From: Ruminococcus sp.
GTDB lineage: Bacteria > Bacillota > Clostridia > Oscillospirales > Ruminococcaceae
DNA: 64,000 bases
Direction of reading: 5' to 3'
NCBI GenBank assembly: GCA_021770655.1
Contig: JAETQO010000001.1
Location: 62,001 to 126,000, forward strand
Part shown: in pieces, positions 25,662-34,263 of the stretch
Numbering within the stretch: the first letter of the stretch is position 1
How the letters are laid out: each line of letters opens with the position of its first letter
The notes under the pieces: generated by a model
The model's input: only the letters and a program-made list of their open reading frames with translations
What the model was told of the DNA's origin: nothing
Database searches by the model: none
Made by a program: the position numbers and the translations under genes

Positions 25662-25690
25662 ATACTAGCACAAAAATAATCCAAAGTCAA
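25662..25690 (-). promoter_or_regulatory. Promoter of the aminotransferase operon
   Basis: On the minus strand, TTGACT (25690-25685), a 17-base spacer, TAGTAT (25667-25662). Confidence 0.7.
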
Positions 25691-25870
25691 TAGATTTTTT
25701 ATTATTTTTCTGTATTTCACAAAGCTGATGTTGTTTGTTTGAAATAAACTATTAAAAATAGATGATGCGCAAAAGCTCGATCATCGTATATTTATTTTGG
25801 AAGAGAATCCGAAACCGAAATTCCGAAACCTTTGGCACATTCAGCGTAACAGGGCTTTTGCGGTGTTGAC

Positions 25871-26569
25871 CTAAAAATCATCATTGTCCGTCCGCTTACC
25901 GCTTTTGCTGATCTTTTTGTTCAGTAAAAGCGAAAAAGCAAGCGTAGCGACAATAAGTGCGATCATGACAAGTACCGATTTCAGCGTAAGATGTTTCAGC
26001 TGTGCGCCGATGTAGGTCTGCACGAGCATTTCCGGGAGGACGCCCATTATAGAACCCAAAAGATATGGACGGTAGGGCATTCTGAGCGCACCGTGTATCA
26101 TCGATACAAGATCACCCGGAACGACCACCACGGCGCGTGAAATATAAGACGCAAATAAATTATTGTCGTGTCCGTAGCAGACAAGCTTTTGCGCCTTGGG
26201 ATATTTATGCTCAATGGTCTTGACCAGTCCTCCGCCCGAGATACGTCCGACAAGATATGGAATCGTAAAGCAGACCGCAAGCCCTATGATATCAAGCCCT
26301 ATGATATTAAGAGCAACAGCTATTCCATAAGGATATATCGCACCGATAGCTACAAAAATTGCCGCAAGCGGAAATACAACAGACAGCGATTTCAATGCAT
26401 AAAATCCTAAAAACACCAATGCCGCCAGATACAAATTGTCAGGACGATAGCTTAATATCTCATCAAAATCATGATTTATAAGAAAAACGGCGCAGAAAAT
26501 AATTATCAGTATGGTTAGCAGAAACGGAACATACCGTCCGAATTTCCTGATAAATTCGTTGAGTTTCAT
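25871..26569 (-). CDS. TVP38/TMEM64-family membrane protein (VTT domain)
   Basis: A 232-residue integral membrane protein of the VTT (SNARE-associated/DedA-like) group. After a short basic N-terminus there are about five to six hydrophobic segments; the VTT core is visible as FPLAAIFVAIGAIYPYGIAVALNIIGLDIIGLAVCF, then the re-entrant PGDLVSMIHGALRMPYRPYLLGSIMGVLPEML stretch. DedA/VTT proteins are linked to lipid scrambling and membrane homeostasis; the exact role is unknown. The start has a GGAGGCG SD. It is monocistronic, with its own promoter at 26605-26633. Its TAG stop lies in a sequence resembling a decayed end of the TTAA repeat (25856-25875). Confidence 0.85.
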   Translation of the reverse strand: MKLNEFIRKFGRYVPFLLTILIIIFCAVFLINHDFDEILSYRPDNLYLAALVFLGFYALKSLSVVFPLAAIFVAIGAIYPYGIAVALNIIGLDIIGLAVCFTIPYLVGRISGGGLVKTIEHKYPKAQKLVCYGHDNNLFASYISRAVVVVPGDLVSMIHGALRMPYRPYLLGSIMGVLPEMLVQTYIGAQLKHLTLKSVLVMIALIVATLAFSLLLNKKISKSGKRTDNDDF

Positions 26570-26604
26570 TGGTCGCCTCCTGTCTTTCGCATTTTGTCAG
26601 CATT

Positions 26605-26633
26605 ATTATAGCATAATTCTATTAAAAAAGCAA
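26605..26633 (-). promoter_or_regulatory. Promoter of the VTT-domain gene
   Basis: On the minus strand, TTGCTT (26633-26628), 17 bases, TATAAT (26610-26605). Confidence 0.65.
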
Positions 26634-26687
26634 TTATTTTGACAGCAGGTATTCTGAAAAAATTGCGACTAAGGAAAAAATAATAAT

Positions 26688-26866
26688 TTAAGGTAACACC
26701 GCACAACTATTGTGTGCGGATAACGCGGAAAATTTTTCGTTAGATTGTATAGAAACGACGCAGGAATACTTGTGTCTTTCAAGGAGTTTCTGTGCAAGAT
26801 AACGGAAAATTGGCAAGTTAGACGTGCTCAAAGCTGTTAGGCGGTAGTTGTGCGGTTTTGCCTTAA
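26688..26866 (+). repeat. TTAA-ended structured repeat, copy 2 (179 bp)
   Basis: The same element as copies 1 and 3, here with the structured strand on plus. Ends: TTAAGGTAACACCGCACAAC and GTTGTGCGGTTTTGCCTTAA. Internal order: a terminal palindrome (CCGCACA ... TGTGCGG), GATAACGCGGAAAATT, CGTTAGATTGTATAGAAAC, GACGCA-GGAATACT-TGTGTC, GTTTCTGTGCAAGATAACG, GGAAAATTGGCAAGTTAGAC, and the right terminal repeat. It sits between the divergent promoters of the VTT-domain gene and ahcY, outside both predicted transcripts. Confidence 0.88.
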
Positions 26867-26907
26867 GGCTATAAGTATCGGACAGTATTTCATTTTGTCT
26901 TTTACTC

Positions 26908-26936
26908 TTGCAAAAGTGTGGAAAATAGGTTATAAT
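26908..26936 (+). promoter_or_regulatory. Promoter of ahcY
   Basis: TTGCAA (26908-26913), 17 bases, TATAAT (26931-26936), 40 bases before the ATG. Confidence 0.7.
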
Positions 26937-26975
26937 ATAATCGTTATTAAAAAATATACGGAAGGATCTGATAAA

Positions 26976-28220
26976 ATGAGCGAAATACGCGATGAAAGCT
27001 TGTGGGAAAGCGGAAAAAGAAAAATCGAATGGGTCAGACAGAATATGTCTCTCCTAAGAAGTGTTGAGGAAGATTTTAAAAGAGAACAGCCTTTTAAGGG
27101 TTTGAAGGTTGCCCTTTCTATTCACCTTGAAGCGAAAACCGCCTATCTCTGCAAGGTGCTTGCCGCCGGCGGCGCTGAAATGTACATCACAGGCAGTAAT
27201 CCTCTCTCAACTCAGGACGACGTTGCCGCAGGTCTTGTGCATGACGGACTGAATGTTTACGCTTGGCACGGCGCAACTCCGGAGGAGTATCACAGACATA
27301 TTTCCGAGGTCGTAAAAGTCGGTCCTAATATTATTATCGACGACGGCGGCGATCTGGTAAATCTGATACACAATGAGTATCCTCAGCTTATTCCCGGCGT
27401 GATAGGCGGCTGTGAGGAAACCACTACGGGAATTATCCGCCTTATTGCAATGAATAAGGACGGGCAGCTAAAATTCCCAATGATGCTTGTAAATAATGCG
27501 AAATGCAAATATCTTTTTGATAATCGTTACGGTACCGGTCAATCGGTCTGGGACGGCATAAACAGAACCACAAATCTTATCGTCGCAGGCAAAAACGTTG
27601 TTGTAGCAGGCTACGGCTGGTGCGGTAAGGGAGTCGCTATGAGAGCGAAAGGTCTCGGTGCAAGCGTTATAATCTGCGAGGTAGATCCTATCAAGGCTAT
27701 GGAGGCTGTCATGGACGGCTTCAAGGTCATGAAAATGGAGGAGGCCGCAAAGGTCGGAGACTTTTTCGTTACTGTTACAGGCTGTAAGGACGTTATAACC
27801 GAAAAGTCTTTTGTGAATATGAAAAACGGTGCGATTCTCTGTAACGCAGGTCATTTCGACTGTGAAGTAGACGTAGCAGGACTAAAAAAGCTTGCGGTTG
27901 AAAGCAAGCTGGCAAGAAACAATATCGACGGTTACAAGCTTCCTAACGGCAACTGGCTGTATGTTATCGGCGAGGGCAGACTTGTTAATCTTGCCGCAGG
28001 CGACGGTCACCCCGCAGAAATCATGGATATGTCCTTTGCTATCCAGGCGCTTTCGGCCGCTTATCTTGTAAAAAATAAGGACAAGCTTACAGATAAGGTC
28101 ATTTATGTTCCCGATGAGATAGACAAAGAGGTTGCGAACCGTAAGCTGAAATTCTGGGATCTGGAGATCGATACTCTTACCGAAGAGCAGGAAAAATATC
28201 TTAACAGCTGGCAGGTATAA
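26976..28220 (+). CDS. ahcY: Adenosylhomocysteinase (S-adenosylhomocysteine hydrolase)
   Basis: Cleaves S-adenosylhomocysteine, the by-product of SAM-dependent methylation, to adenosine and homocysteine using tightly bound NAD. The 414-residue length matches the short (bacterial) form. Family blocks: SIHLEAKTAYLCKVLAAGGAE, the HGATPEEYH substrate region, the catalytic Lys/Asp segment FPMMLVNNAKCKYLFDNRYGTGQS, Rossmann NAD loop VVAGYGWCGKGVAMRAKG, and NAGHFDCEVDV. The ATG at 26976 has a GGAAGGA SD; the longer open frame begins inside repeat copy 2. No riboswitch is visible in its short leader, although metK in this window is SAM-controlled. Confidence 0.97.
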   Translation: MSEIRDESLWESGKRKIEWVRQNMSLLRSVEEDFKREQPFKGLKVALSIHLEAKTAYLCKVLAAGGAEMYITGSNPLSTQDDVAAGLVHDGLNVYAWHGATPEEYHRHISEVVKVGPNIIIDDGGDLVNLIHNEYPQLIPGVIGGCEETTTGIIRLIAMNKDGQLKFPMMLVNNAKCKYLFDNRYGTGQSVWDGINRTTNLIVAGKNVVVAGYGWCGKGVAMRAKGLGASVIICEVDPIKAMEAVMDGFKVMKMEEAAKVGDFFVTVTGCKDVITEKSFVNMKNGAILCNAGHFDCEVDVAGLKKLAVESKLARNNIDGYKLPNGNWLYVIGEGRLVNLAAGDGHPAEIMDMSFAIQALSAAYLVKNKDKLTDKVIYVPDEIDKEVANRKLKFWDLEIDTLTEEQEKYLNSWQV

Positions 28221-28276
28221 AAAAGCGCAGAATACACGACTGCAATGTGTGTAATTGTCGGTACGGGCTTGCATTG

Positions 28277-28305
28277 AGGACGGTGTATCTGCCGTCCTTT
28301 CTTAT
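28277..28305 (+). terminator. Terminator after ahcY
   Basis: A 7-bp stem AGGACGG / CCGTCCT with an 8-base loop and a short T-rich tail. Confidence 0.65.
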
Positions 28306-28392
28306 TTCCAAAAATTAATTTTCAATATTCGTTTTAATCCCGTGAAATCTGTACATTTTAATAGTATAAGATATTTTAGGGAGGATAAACAA

Positions 28393-28839
28393 GTGAGGGA
28401 ACAGGCTCTGAAATTCATGACCGTTTTTACCGTGGGCTGTTTATGTTACGGCTTTATGGAGATACTTAACAGGGGATTTACACATATTACAATGGGACTG
28501 CTCGGCGGTATTTCGATGCTGGTAATTCACACTCTTAACGGCGAACGGGGCAGGGGAGTGAGCCTTCTGTCGGTGCTGATCGTTTCGGCTCTTTTCATAA
28601 CCTCTATAGAGTTTCTTGCCGGCGAATATCTTAACCGTTATCTCGGTATGGGAATCTGGAGCTATGAGGATATGCCGCTGAATTTTGACGGACAGATCTG
28701 TCTGCCCTTCGCTTTTCTTTGGCTCGGTCTTTCATATATCGGTGTTCTGGCGGATAATTTCTTGCGCCGCCGTATATTCCTTGAAACTCATTTCTTGCCC
28801 GAAGGCGGACGCCGAGAAAAAATATCTGTTACGGTCTAA
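28393..28839 (+). CDS. Putative ABC-transporter type IV/DUF1113-like small membrane protein
   Basis: A 148-residue integral membrane protein with about four hydrophobic segments (CLCYGFMEILNRGF, MGLLGGISMLVIHTLN, LIVSALFITSIEFLAGEY, LPFAFLWLGLSYIGVL) and a basic tail. The pattern YGFMEILNRGFTH with GIWSYEDMPLNFDGQICL resembles the 'putative ABC-transporter type IV' family (PF06541) of Firmicutes, whose function is unknown. A GTG start is chosen because AGGGAGGAT lies seven bases upstream; an open frame extends further upstream without an SD. It is a single gene between two terminators. Confidence 0.7.
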   Translation: MREQALKFMTVFTVGCLCYGFMEILNRGFTHITMGLLGGISMLVIHTLNGERGRGVSLLSVLIVSALFITSIEFLAGEYLNRYLGMGIWSYEDMPLNFDGQICLPFAFLWLGLSYIGVLADNFLRRRIFLETHFLPEGGRREKISVTV

Positions 28840-28857
28840 ATGAATCTGTACAAAAAT

Positions 28858-28905
28858 ACGGACTGAAAAGAACTGTCATGAATTCTTTTTAGTCCGTTTT
28901 TTTGT
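28858..28905. terminator. Terminator between the DUF1113-like gene and the GH113 gene
   Basis: ACGGACTGAAAAGAA pairs with TTCTTTTTAGTCCGT (wobbles and one bulge), followed by T7. It lies between convergent genes. Confidence 0.75.
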
Positions 28906-28906
28906 A

Positions 28907-29872
28907 CTATTTTGTGTACCACTTTTTCAGAGTGCTTTCGGCAAGCTTGCCGTACACAGTGAAATCACGGTTCTCATGAGCTTTCTCAACGGGAGGAAGA
29001 ACGGCTTTCCAATCCCACCAGAAATATCCGCAGAACCAATCTTTATCCCAGGTCGCTTCCATTGCCGTATCGTAAAAATCGGCTTGTTCCTGTTCGTCCG
29101 TTGGCTTGTCGGGTCTGTCGTGAAAATCCCAAGGGTACTGAGTACAGCCTTCTTCATTTCTCACTCCAATCTCCGCAAACATAATAGGCTTTCGGTAGTG
29201 CCTATGCGCTGCTTCAAGGACCTCAACGCGCTTGTTCCATTCGTTCAGCATATGCTCTCTGCTCCTGCTTACGCCGTCGGTGACGGGATAGTAAGCCGAA
29301 ATGCCGATAATATCAACATCTCCGAGCCAGTCAAACCGCAGCTCGTCGCCGTGATTGATGTTGTGCATAACTATGCCGCCGTAAACCTTTCTCACTTCGG
29401 AAATAAGCTTTCTGCATCTTTCCGACTGCTTGTCCATTCCTGCCATTTCACAGCCGGTGCAGAGCATTTCACAGCCGATTTTCTCGGCAAGCTTTGCATA
29501 GTGGAGCATGAATGCAGTATAGGATCCGAACCACTTGTCCCAGTATTCCGGGTTTTCCGCAGGAAAATCGATCCTCGCTCTCCACGATCTGTCCAGACAA
29601 TCTACCATTGGTTTCAGGCAAACCTTAAGACCTAGGGACTTAGCTTTTTTCACCGCAAATTCAATGTCTTCGTCTGTTTGTGTTTTGTGATAATCACAGA
29701 ACACTCTGGTGCTTGCAAAGCTTTCCTGCCACGCATTTGCAGGAATACATATCCAGTTCAGCCCGTTTGACGCAAGTCTTTCCATAGAGCGTTCGGCGGC
29801 TTTGGTGCGGAAAACTCCGCTCGGAGAGAAAAATCCCCATGTATAGCCTTTGCAGAAAATATCCTTATTCAT
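28907..29872 (-). CDS. Family GH113 glycoside hydrolase (probable beta-mannanase)
   Basis: A 321-residue TIM-barrel glycosidase without a signal peptide, so probably cytoplasmic and acting on imported oligosaccharides. The start (KGYTWGFFSPSGVFRT), the length, and the position of two Glu fit GH113, a clan GH-A family of mannan endo-hydrolases: acid/base Glu142 in LCTGCEMAGMD and nucleophile Glu234 in MFAEIGVRN. Further barrel blocks are IGISAYYPV and GYFWWDWK near the end. Its ATG follows the stop of rlmA directly (TAAATG), making a two-gene operon, although no functional link with an rRNA methyltransferase is obvious. Specificity for mannan is inferred from the family. Confidence 0.82.
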   Translation of the reverse strand: MNKDIFCKGYTWGFFSPSGVFRTKAAERSMERLASNGLNWICIPANAWQESFASTRVFCDYHKTQTDEDIEFAVKKAKSLGLKVCLKPMVDCLDRSWRARIDFPAENPEYWDKWFGSYTAFMLHYAKLAEKIGCEMLCTGCEMAGMDKQSERCRKLISEVRKVYGGIVMHNINHGDELRFDWLGDVDIIGISAYYPVTDGVSRSREHMLNEWNKRVEVLEAAHRHYRKPIMFAEIGVRNEEGCTQYPWDFHDRPDKPTDEQEQADFYDTAMEATWDKDWFCGYFWWDWKAVLPPVEKAHENRDFTVYGKLAESTLKKWYTK

Positions 29873-30706
29873 TTAAAACCCTCGTTTCTTAGTAAATATT
29901 CTTATTGAAAATCCACAGGTAAGTTCAAGTCTGTCTATGGATTCAAGCCGTTTTGCTGCCTCGGCCGATGTTTTGTAGCAATACGGAGTCATAGAATACA
30001 GATTTAAAATATCCTCTCTGCTTTCAATTGTAATGGGATATTCAAAAATTATTTCTCTGTCCTCAGTAAATTTATTCAGTCCATATACGTTTGGCTTGTT
30101 TTCATAGGGCTTTTCGTACAAAAGGGCTTTCAGCTCAAAAAGATGTCTCGGCGACGGCGAGACCACAACAAGCTTTCCTCCTGATTTGAGCGTCCTTGCG
30201 TATTCGTCGTTGGATACGGGTGCAAAAGTACAGACGATAAGGTCGGCAAAACCGTCCATAAAAGGAAGCTCAAAGGAGGAAGCCACCGCAAAGGAGCAGT
30301 TTGTCACGTTCGCGGTGTGAACTCTTGTCATGCAATGAGCGACAGCATTCTTTGATATATCGATTCCGAAGAATTGTGCGTCGGGCAGTGCTTTTGCATA
30401 ATTCACGGTATAAAAGCCTTCTCCGCATCCGCTGTCGATAATATGCGGATCTTTACAGCTTGTAAGCAGTTCGGAAATGATCTCACCCGTTTTTCCGGCA
30501 AGCGGCAGATAATATCCTTTGTCAAGAAAATCGGTTCTTGCTTTTACCATTTCTTTGTTATCTCCGGCGTTTTTGGGATTTCGTCCCGCCGTAGTAAGAA
30601 GATTGACATAGCCCTTTCTGGCAATATCAAAGCTGTGACCGTTTTGACAATGCCATACATTATCAAGCTTTTTCAGCCTTTTTTTGCATATCGGACAAAC
30701 ATACAT
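29873..30706 (-). CDS. rlmA: 23S rRNA (guanine-N1) methyltransferase RlmA
   Basis: A SAM-dependent methyltransferase that modifies a 23S rRNA guanine in the hairpin at positions 745/748. The 277-residue protein has the diagnostic N-terminal zinc finger (CPICKK ... CQNGHSFD), followed by the conserved GYVNLL and KARTDFLDKGYYLPL segment, then the Rossmann motif I IIDSGCGEGFY, FFGIDISKNAV and VCTFAPVSNDEYARTLKSGGKLVVVSP. In Gram-positive RlmA(II) enzymes the target is G748, and changes alter tylosin/mycinamicin susceptibility. It is divergent from the T-box/alaS transcript and shares an operon with the GH113 gene. Confidence 0.93.
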   Translation of the reverse strand: MYVCPICKKRLKKLDNVWHCQNGHSFDIARKGYVNLLTTAGRNPKNAGDNKEMVKARTDFLDKGYYLPLAGKTGEIISELLTSCKDPHIIDSGCGEGFYTVNYAKALPDAQFFGIDISKNAVAHCMTRVHTANVTNCSFAVASSFELPFMDGFADLIVCTFAPVSNDEYARTLKSGGKLVVVSPSPRHLFELKALLYEKPYENKPNVYGLNKFTEDREIIFEYPITIESREDILNLYSMTPYCYKTSAEAAKRLESIDRLELTCGFSIRIFTKKRGF

Positions 30707-30864
30707 AATTCATCACCAAAGACATTATAACATCTTTGTCGGATATTTTCAACTGTTTTTTGAGGTGTTGCTTTAATTTCTGTATTCCGTGCCAAACACC
30801 GTTTCACCTTGATTAAAATATTCTATTGTCAAAACTGATTTCCGTGCATTTTATCAAAAAATGC

Positions 30865-30893
30865 TTGACAATCGCTGTCGGATAGATTATAAT
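30865..30893 (+). promoter_or_regulatory. Perfect consensus promoter of the T-box-alaS transcript
   Basis: TTGACA (30865-30870), exactly 17 bases, TATAAT (30888-30893). Confidence 0.88.
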
Positions 30894-30899
30894 TATCGT

Positions 30900-31130
30900 A
30901 TATTGTAAATGCTGTGACGGAATTATCCGGTTTATGCGTCGGTGCAGAGAAAAGACGGTTGGTGAAAGTCTTTGCGGCGTGGTCGGTGGCTAACCCGAGC
31001 GGCGCTGAAAACAGCGACGTATGTCCTGCGTTAAAGGATTTCGAGCGGTCGGGCGTTCGTCCGGCAATTTGGGTGGTAACACGGAACCTGCGGTTTCGTC
31101 CCATATTCAGGGACGAGCCGTTTTTTATTG
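30900..31130 (+). ncRNA. T-box leader (alanine)
   Basis: The antiterminator T-box sequence AATTTGGGTGGTAACACGG is at 31066-31084. Upstream, GCAGAGAAAAGACGGTTGGTG followed by AAGTC resembles the Stem I apical region. A possible specifier codon is GCU at 30989-30991 (GGTGGCTAAC), which would fit alanine; this is tentative. The terminator follows at 31091-31127 and alaS starts at 31185, so uncharged tRNA-Ala is expected to promote readthrough. Confidence 0.9.
31091..31127 (+). terminator. T-box terminator hairpin
   Basis: CGGTTTCGTCCC pairs with GGGACGAGCCG (wobble/bulge) and leads into T6. The 5' arm starts just after the T-box sequence, so it competes with the antiterminator. Confidence 0.85.
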
Positions 31131-31184
31131 CGTTGCTGTAAAAGTCTCAGCATTGATTGATTAATTTGGGAAGGATTTGAAAAT

Positions 31185-33842
31185 ATGGAATGGACAGGAC
31201 TTAACGATCTGCGTGAATCTTATCTGAAATTCTTTGAGGAGAAAGGCTGTCTGAGGCATAAGAGCTATCCTCTTGTTCCTCAGAACGACAACAGCTTACT
31301 GCTTATAGTTGCTGGAATGGCTCCTTTGAAGCCTTACTTTACAGGACAGGAAACTCCTCCGAGAACGAGAATGACTACCTGCCAGAAATGTATCAGAACA
31401 GGCGACATTGAAAATGTCGGTAAAACCGCAAGACACGGCACATATTTTGAAATGCTCGGAAACTTTTCTTTTGGCGATTATTTCAAGAAAGAGGCTATTT
31501 CCTGGGCTTGGGAATATGTGACTAAGGTGCTGAAACTTCCGGAGGACAGACTTTATGTGTCCGTCTATGAGGAGGACGACGAGGCTGAAAAGATATGGCA
31601 CGAGGACATCGGAGTTCCTATGGATCATATTGTGAGAATGGGCAAGGAGGATAACTTCTGGGAGGCAGGAACGGACGGTCCCTGCGGTCCGTGCTCAGAG
31701 ATATATTTCGACAGAGGAGAGAAGTACGGCTGCGGCAAGCCTGATTGTAAAGTAGGCTGTGACTGCGACAGATATATGGAATTCTGGAACCTTGTTTTCA
31801 CTCAGTTCGAGAGACACGAGGACGGAACATATACTCCGCTGAAACAGAAGAACATCGATACAGGAATGGGGCTTGAAAGACTTGCGTCTATTATGCAGGA
31901 TGTTGATTCCATTTTTGACGTCGATACGGTTAAGGCGATCAGAGATCACGTTTGTAAAATTGCCGGCTGTGAATACGGCAAGGAGTATAAAAAGGACGTT
32001 TCAATAAGAGTTATCACGGATCATATCAGATCCGTTACTTTCCTTGCAGGCGACGGGGTTCTTCCGTCCAACGAGGGCAGAGGCTATGTTATGAGACGTC
32101 TGCTCAGACGGGCTGTTCGTCACGGAAAGCTTCTCGGCATAAACGGACTGTTCCTTAAAGATCTGGTAAGAACTGTAGTTGACTGCAACAAGTGCGAGTA
32201 TAACGAGCTTGAAGAAAAGTATGACTATATAGTAAAGGTACTTACTACCGAGGAGAAGAACTTCAATTCCACTATTGACAGAGGAATGAAGATACTTGAC
32301 GACTATGTTTCTCAGATGAAGGCTGAGGGCAAAACTGAGTTGGACGGCGAAAGCTGTTTTAAGCTTTCAGACACATACGGTTTCCCGATAGACCTAACAA
32401 GAGAGATACTTGAAGAAAAGGGCTTTACCTGTGACGAAGAAGGCTACGCCGCTTGTTATGAAGAACAGAGAAAGACTGCCAAGAGCGCTCATGCGGCTAC
32501 AAAGTATATGGGCGCTGATGAGACTGTTTTCCATAAAATAGACAAGGAGTTCCACACCGAATTTATCGGCTATGACCGTTTCGAGGGCGACAGCGAAATT
32601 TCCTTTATCGCTACGGACGACGAGCTTATCGACAGCGCCTGCGCAGGAGACGAAGTTTATATCGTATCTGCGCAAACACCGTTTTATGCAGAGAGCGGCG
32701 GACAGGTAGGAGATGTGGGAGTTATCGTTACCGAAAGCGGCAAATGCACCGTTACGGATACCCAGAAAGTGGTAGCCGGTAAATTCGCACACAAGGTAAC
32801 GGTGGAAGAGGGTACTGTTTCCGTAGGACAGAAAGCTCATTTTGCAGTTGACAGGAAAAACCGCTACTCTGTTATGAGAAACCACAGCTGCGCTCACCTT
32901 CTTCAGGCAGCGCTCAGAAAGGTTCTCGGAGATCACGTTCATCAGGCAGGCCAGCTTGTTGACGCACACAGACTCAGATTTGACTTTTCTCATTTCAGCG
33001 CAATGACTCAGGAGGAAAAGATCAGAGTAGAGGCACTGGTAAACACCTATATCCTCCGGGCTCTGGACATCACAATGAAAGAAATGCCTATAGACGAGGC
33101 CCGCGGACTTGGCGCAATGGCGTTGTTCGGCGAGAAGTACGGCGACGTTGTAAGAGTTGTAACAATGGGCGAGGGCGACGAGACGGCTTCTATCGAATTC
33201 TGCGGCGGTACTCACCTCGACAATACTTCAAGGATCGGTCTGTTCAAGATAGTTTCTGAAAGTTCCGTAGCTTCCGGTGTAAGAAGGATCGAGGCAGTCA
33301 CGGGCAGAGGCGTTCTTGAGCTTATGGAAGAGAATGCCGATACTATTAAGAAAGCGGCTGATACTCTCAAGCTGGCAAATCCTATGGATATCGTAAACAG
33401 ATGTCATGCCCTTATGCAGGAGATCAAGACCCTTGAAAAAGAAAGAGACGGCTTGCAGGCGGAGATCACAAATCTTAAAACCAAATCGCTGTTTGATAAT
33501 CCTTTCGTTGTTAACGGCGTAAAGGTCGTTACCGCTATGGTGACGAATACCAGACCCGATATGCTAAGAAAAATGGGCGACGAGATAAAGGCAAGAGAGA
33601 CTGATGCGGTCGCAGTCATCGCGGGAGTTGACGGTGACAAGGCAAATCTTGTTGCCGTATGCGGAAAGAACGCGGTTGCCAAGGGCGCGCACGCAGGCAA
33701 GATCGCAGGCAAGGTGGCGGCTCTCACCGGAGGAAAGGGCGGCGGACGTCCTGATTCCGCTATGGCAGGCGTAGGCGACAGATTTAAGATCGACGAGGCT
33801 CTCGATAAGGTAAACGATATCGTAGCAGAGTTTGTTAAATAA
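31185..33842 (+). CDS. alaS: Alanyl-tRNA synthetase
   Basis: Charges tRNA-Ala. At 885 residues it is full length: a class II catalytic core beginning WTGLNDLRESYLKFFEEKGC with GMAPLKPYFTGQ, TTCQKCIRTGDIENVG and the GTDGPCGPCSEIYFD motif; an editing domain with the zinc/editing His-Cys set (NHSCAHLLQAALRKVLG and IEFCGGTHLDNTSRIG); and a C-Ala domain ending GGKGGGRPDSAMAGVGD. A GGAAGG SD precedes the ATG. Expression is governed by the T-box leader. A HIT-family gene follows after 18 bases and is probably cotranscribed. Confidence 0.98.
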   Translation: MEWTGLNDLRESYLKFFEEKGCLRHKSYPLVPQNDNSLLLIVAGMAPLKPYFTGQETPPRTRMTTCQKCIRTGDIENVGKTARHGTYFEMLGNFSFGDYFKKEAISWAWEYVTKVLKLPEDRLYVSVYEEDDEAEKIWHEDIGVPMDHIVRMGKEDNFWEAGTDGPCGPCSEIYFDRGEKYGCGKPDCKVGCDCDRYMEFWNLVFTQFERHEDGTYTPLKQKNIDTGMGLERLASIMQDVDSIFDVDTVKAIRDHVCKIAGCEYGKEYKKDVSIRVITDHIRSVTFLAGDGVLPSNEGRGYVMRRLLRRAVRHGKLLGINGLFLKDLVRTVVDCNKCEYNELEEKYDYIVKVLTTEEKNFNSTIDRGMKILDDYVSQMKAEGKTELDGESCFKLSDTYGFPIDLTREILEEKGFTCDEEGYAACYEEQRKTAKSAHAATKYMGADETVFHKIDKEFHTEFIGYDRFEGDSEISFIATDDELIDSACAGDEVYIVSAQTPFYAESGGQVGDVGVIVTESGKCTVTDTQKVVAGKFAHKVTVEEGTVSVGQKAHFAVDRKNRYSVMRNHSCAHLLQAALRKVLGDHVHQAGQLVDAHRLRFDFSHFSAMTQEEKIRVEALVNTYILRALDITMKEMPIDEARGLGAMALFGEKYGDVVRVVTMGEGDETASIEFCGGTHLDNTSRIGLFKIVSESSVASGVRRIEAVTGRGVLELMEENADTIKKAADTLKLANPMDIVNRCHALMQEIKTLEKERDGLQAEITNLKTKSLFDNPFVVNGVKVVTAMVTNTRPDMLRKMGDEIKARETDAVAVIAGVDGDKANLVAVCGKNAVAKGAHAGKIAGKVAALTGGKGGGRPDSAMAGVGDRFKIDEALDKVNDIVAEFVK

Positions 33843-33860
33843 AGAAAGGCGGAATATAAA

Positions 33861-34202
33861 ATGGAGGATTGTCTGTTTTGTAAAATTATTTCCGGGGAAA
33901 TACCCTCGAAAAAAATCTATGAGGACGAGTTGACCTATGTTTTTGAGGATATAGAGCCTACCGCGCCTATCCATTATCTTGTTATTCCCAAACAGCATAT
34001 TTCAAAGCTTGACGAGATTACGCCTGAGAACAGCGCAGTTATCGCTCATATTTACGAAGTTATTTCAAAGCTTGCAAAAGACCTTGATCTTAAGGACGGA
34101 TTCAGAGTGGTTTCCAACTGCGGCGAGCAGGCGGGACAGAGCGTATTCCATATTCATTTTCATCTTCTTGCCGGCAGACCGTTCCAGTGGCCCGCAGGCT
34201 AA
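33861..34202 (+). CDS. hinT: HIT-family (HinT-like) nucleotide hydrolase
   Basis: A 113-residue purine nucleoside phosphoramidase-type protein. It opens with the zinc-associated pair DCLFCKIISGEIPSKK and YEDELTYVFEDI, and carries the catalytic histidine triad in QSVFHIHFHLLAGRPFQWP. HinT hydrolyses AMP-lysine and aminoacyl-adenylates, which fits its position 18 bases after alaS: it may clear aminoacyl-AMP released by tRNA synthetases. The functional link is inferred. A GAAAGG SD is present. Confidence 0.93.
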   Translation: MEDCLFCKIISGEIPSKKIYEDELTYVFEDIEPTAPIHYLVIPKQHISKLDEITPENSAVIAHIYEVISKLAKDLDLKDGFRVVSNCGEQAGQSVFHIHFHLLAGRPFQWPAG

Positions 34203-34229
34203 GGACACGCTGATTAAATCAGAAAATTA

Positions 34230-34254
34230 CGGGCGGGTAAGTTTTATCCGCCCG
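34230..34254. terminator. GC-rich hairpin after hinT
   Basis: A 10-bp stem CGGGCGGGTA / TATCCGCCCG (one wobble) around a short T-rich loop. There is no T-tract on the plus strand, so termination is uncertain. Confidence 0.45.
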
Positions 34255-34263
34255 CATCTGTAA

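Noticed and set aside
26850-26975. Upstream extension of ahcY
   Set aside because: It starts within repeat copy 2 and spans the promoter; the canonical N-terminus begins at 26976 with an SD.
26867-26975. Possible SAH or SAM riboswitch before ahcY
   Set aside because: The leader between the promoter and ATG is only about 40 nt and lacks the conserved core of either class.
30757-30776. A further decayed end of the TTAA repeat (GAGGTGTTGCTTTAA)
   Set aside because: Only about 15 bases match, with no partner end nearby; chance similarity cannot be excluded.
33404-33727. Long open frames antisense to alaS and other GC-rich genes
   Set aside because: They are low-complexity Ala/Ser/Pro shadows of the coding strand without SD sequences or recognisable domains.
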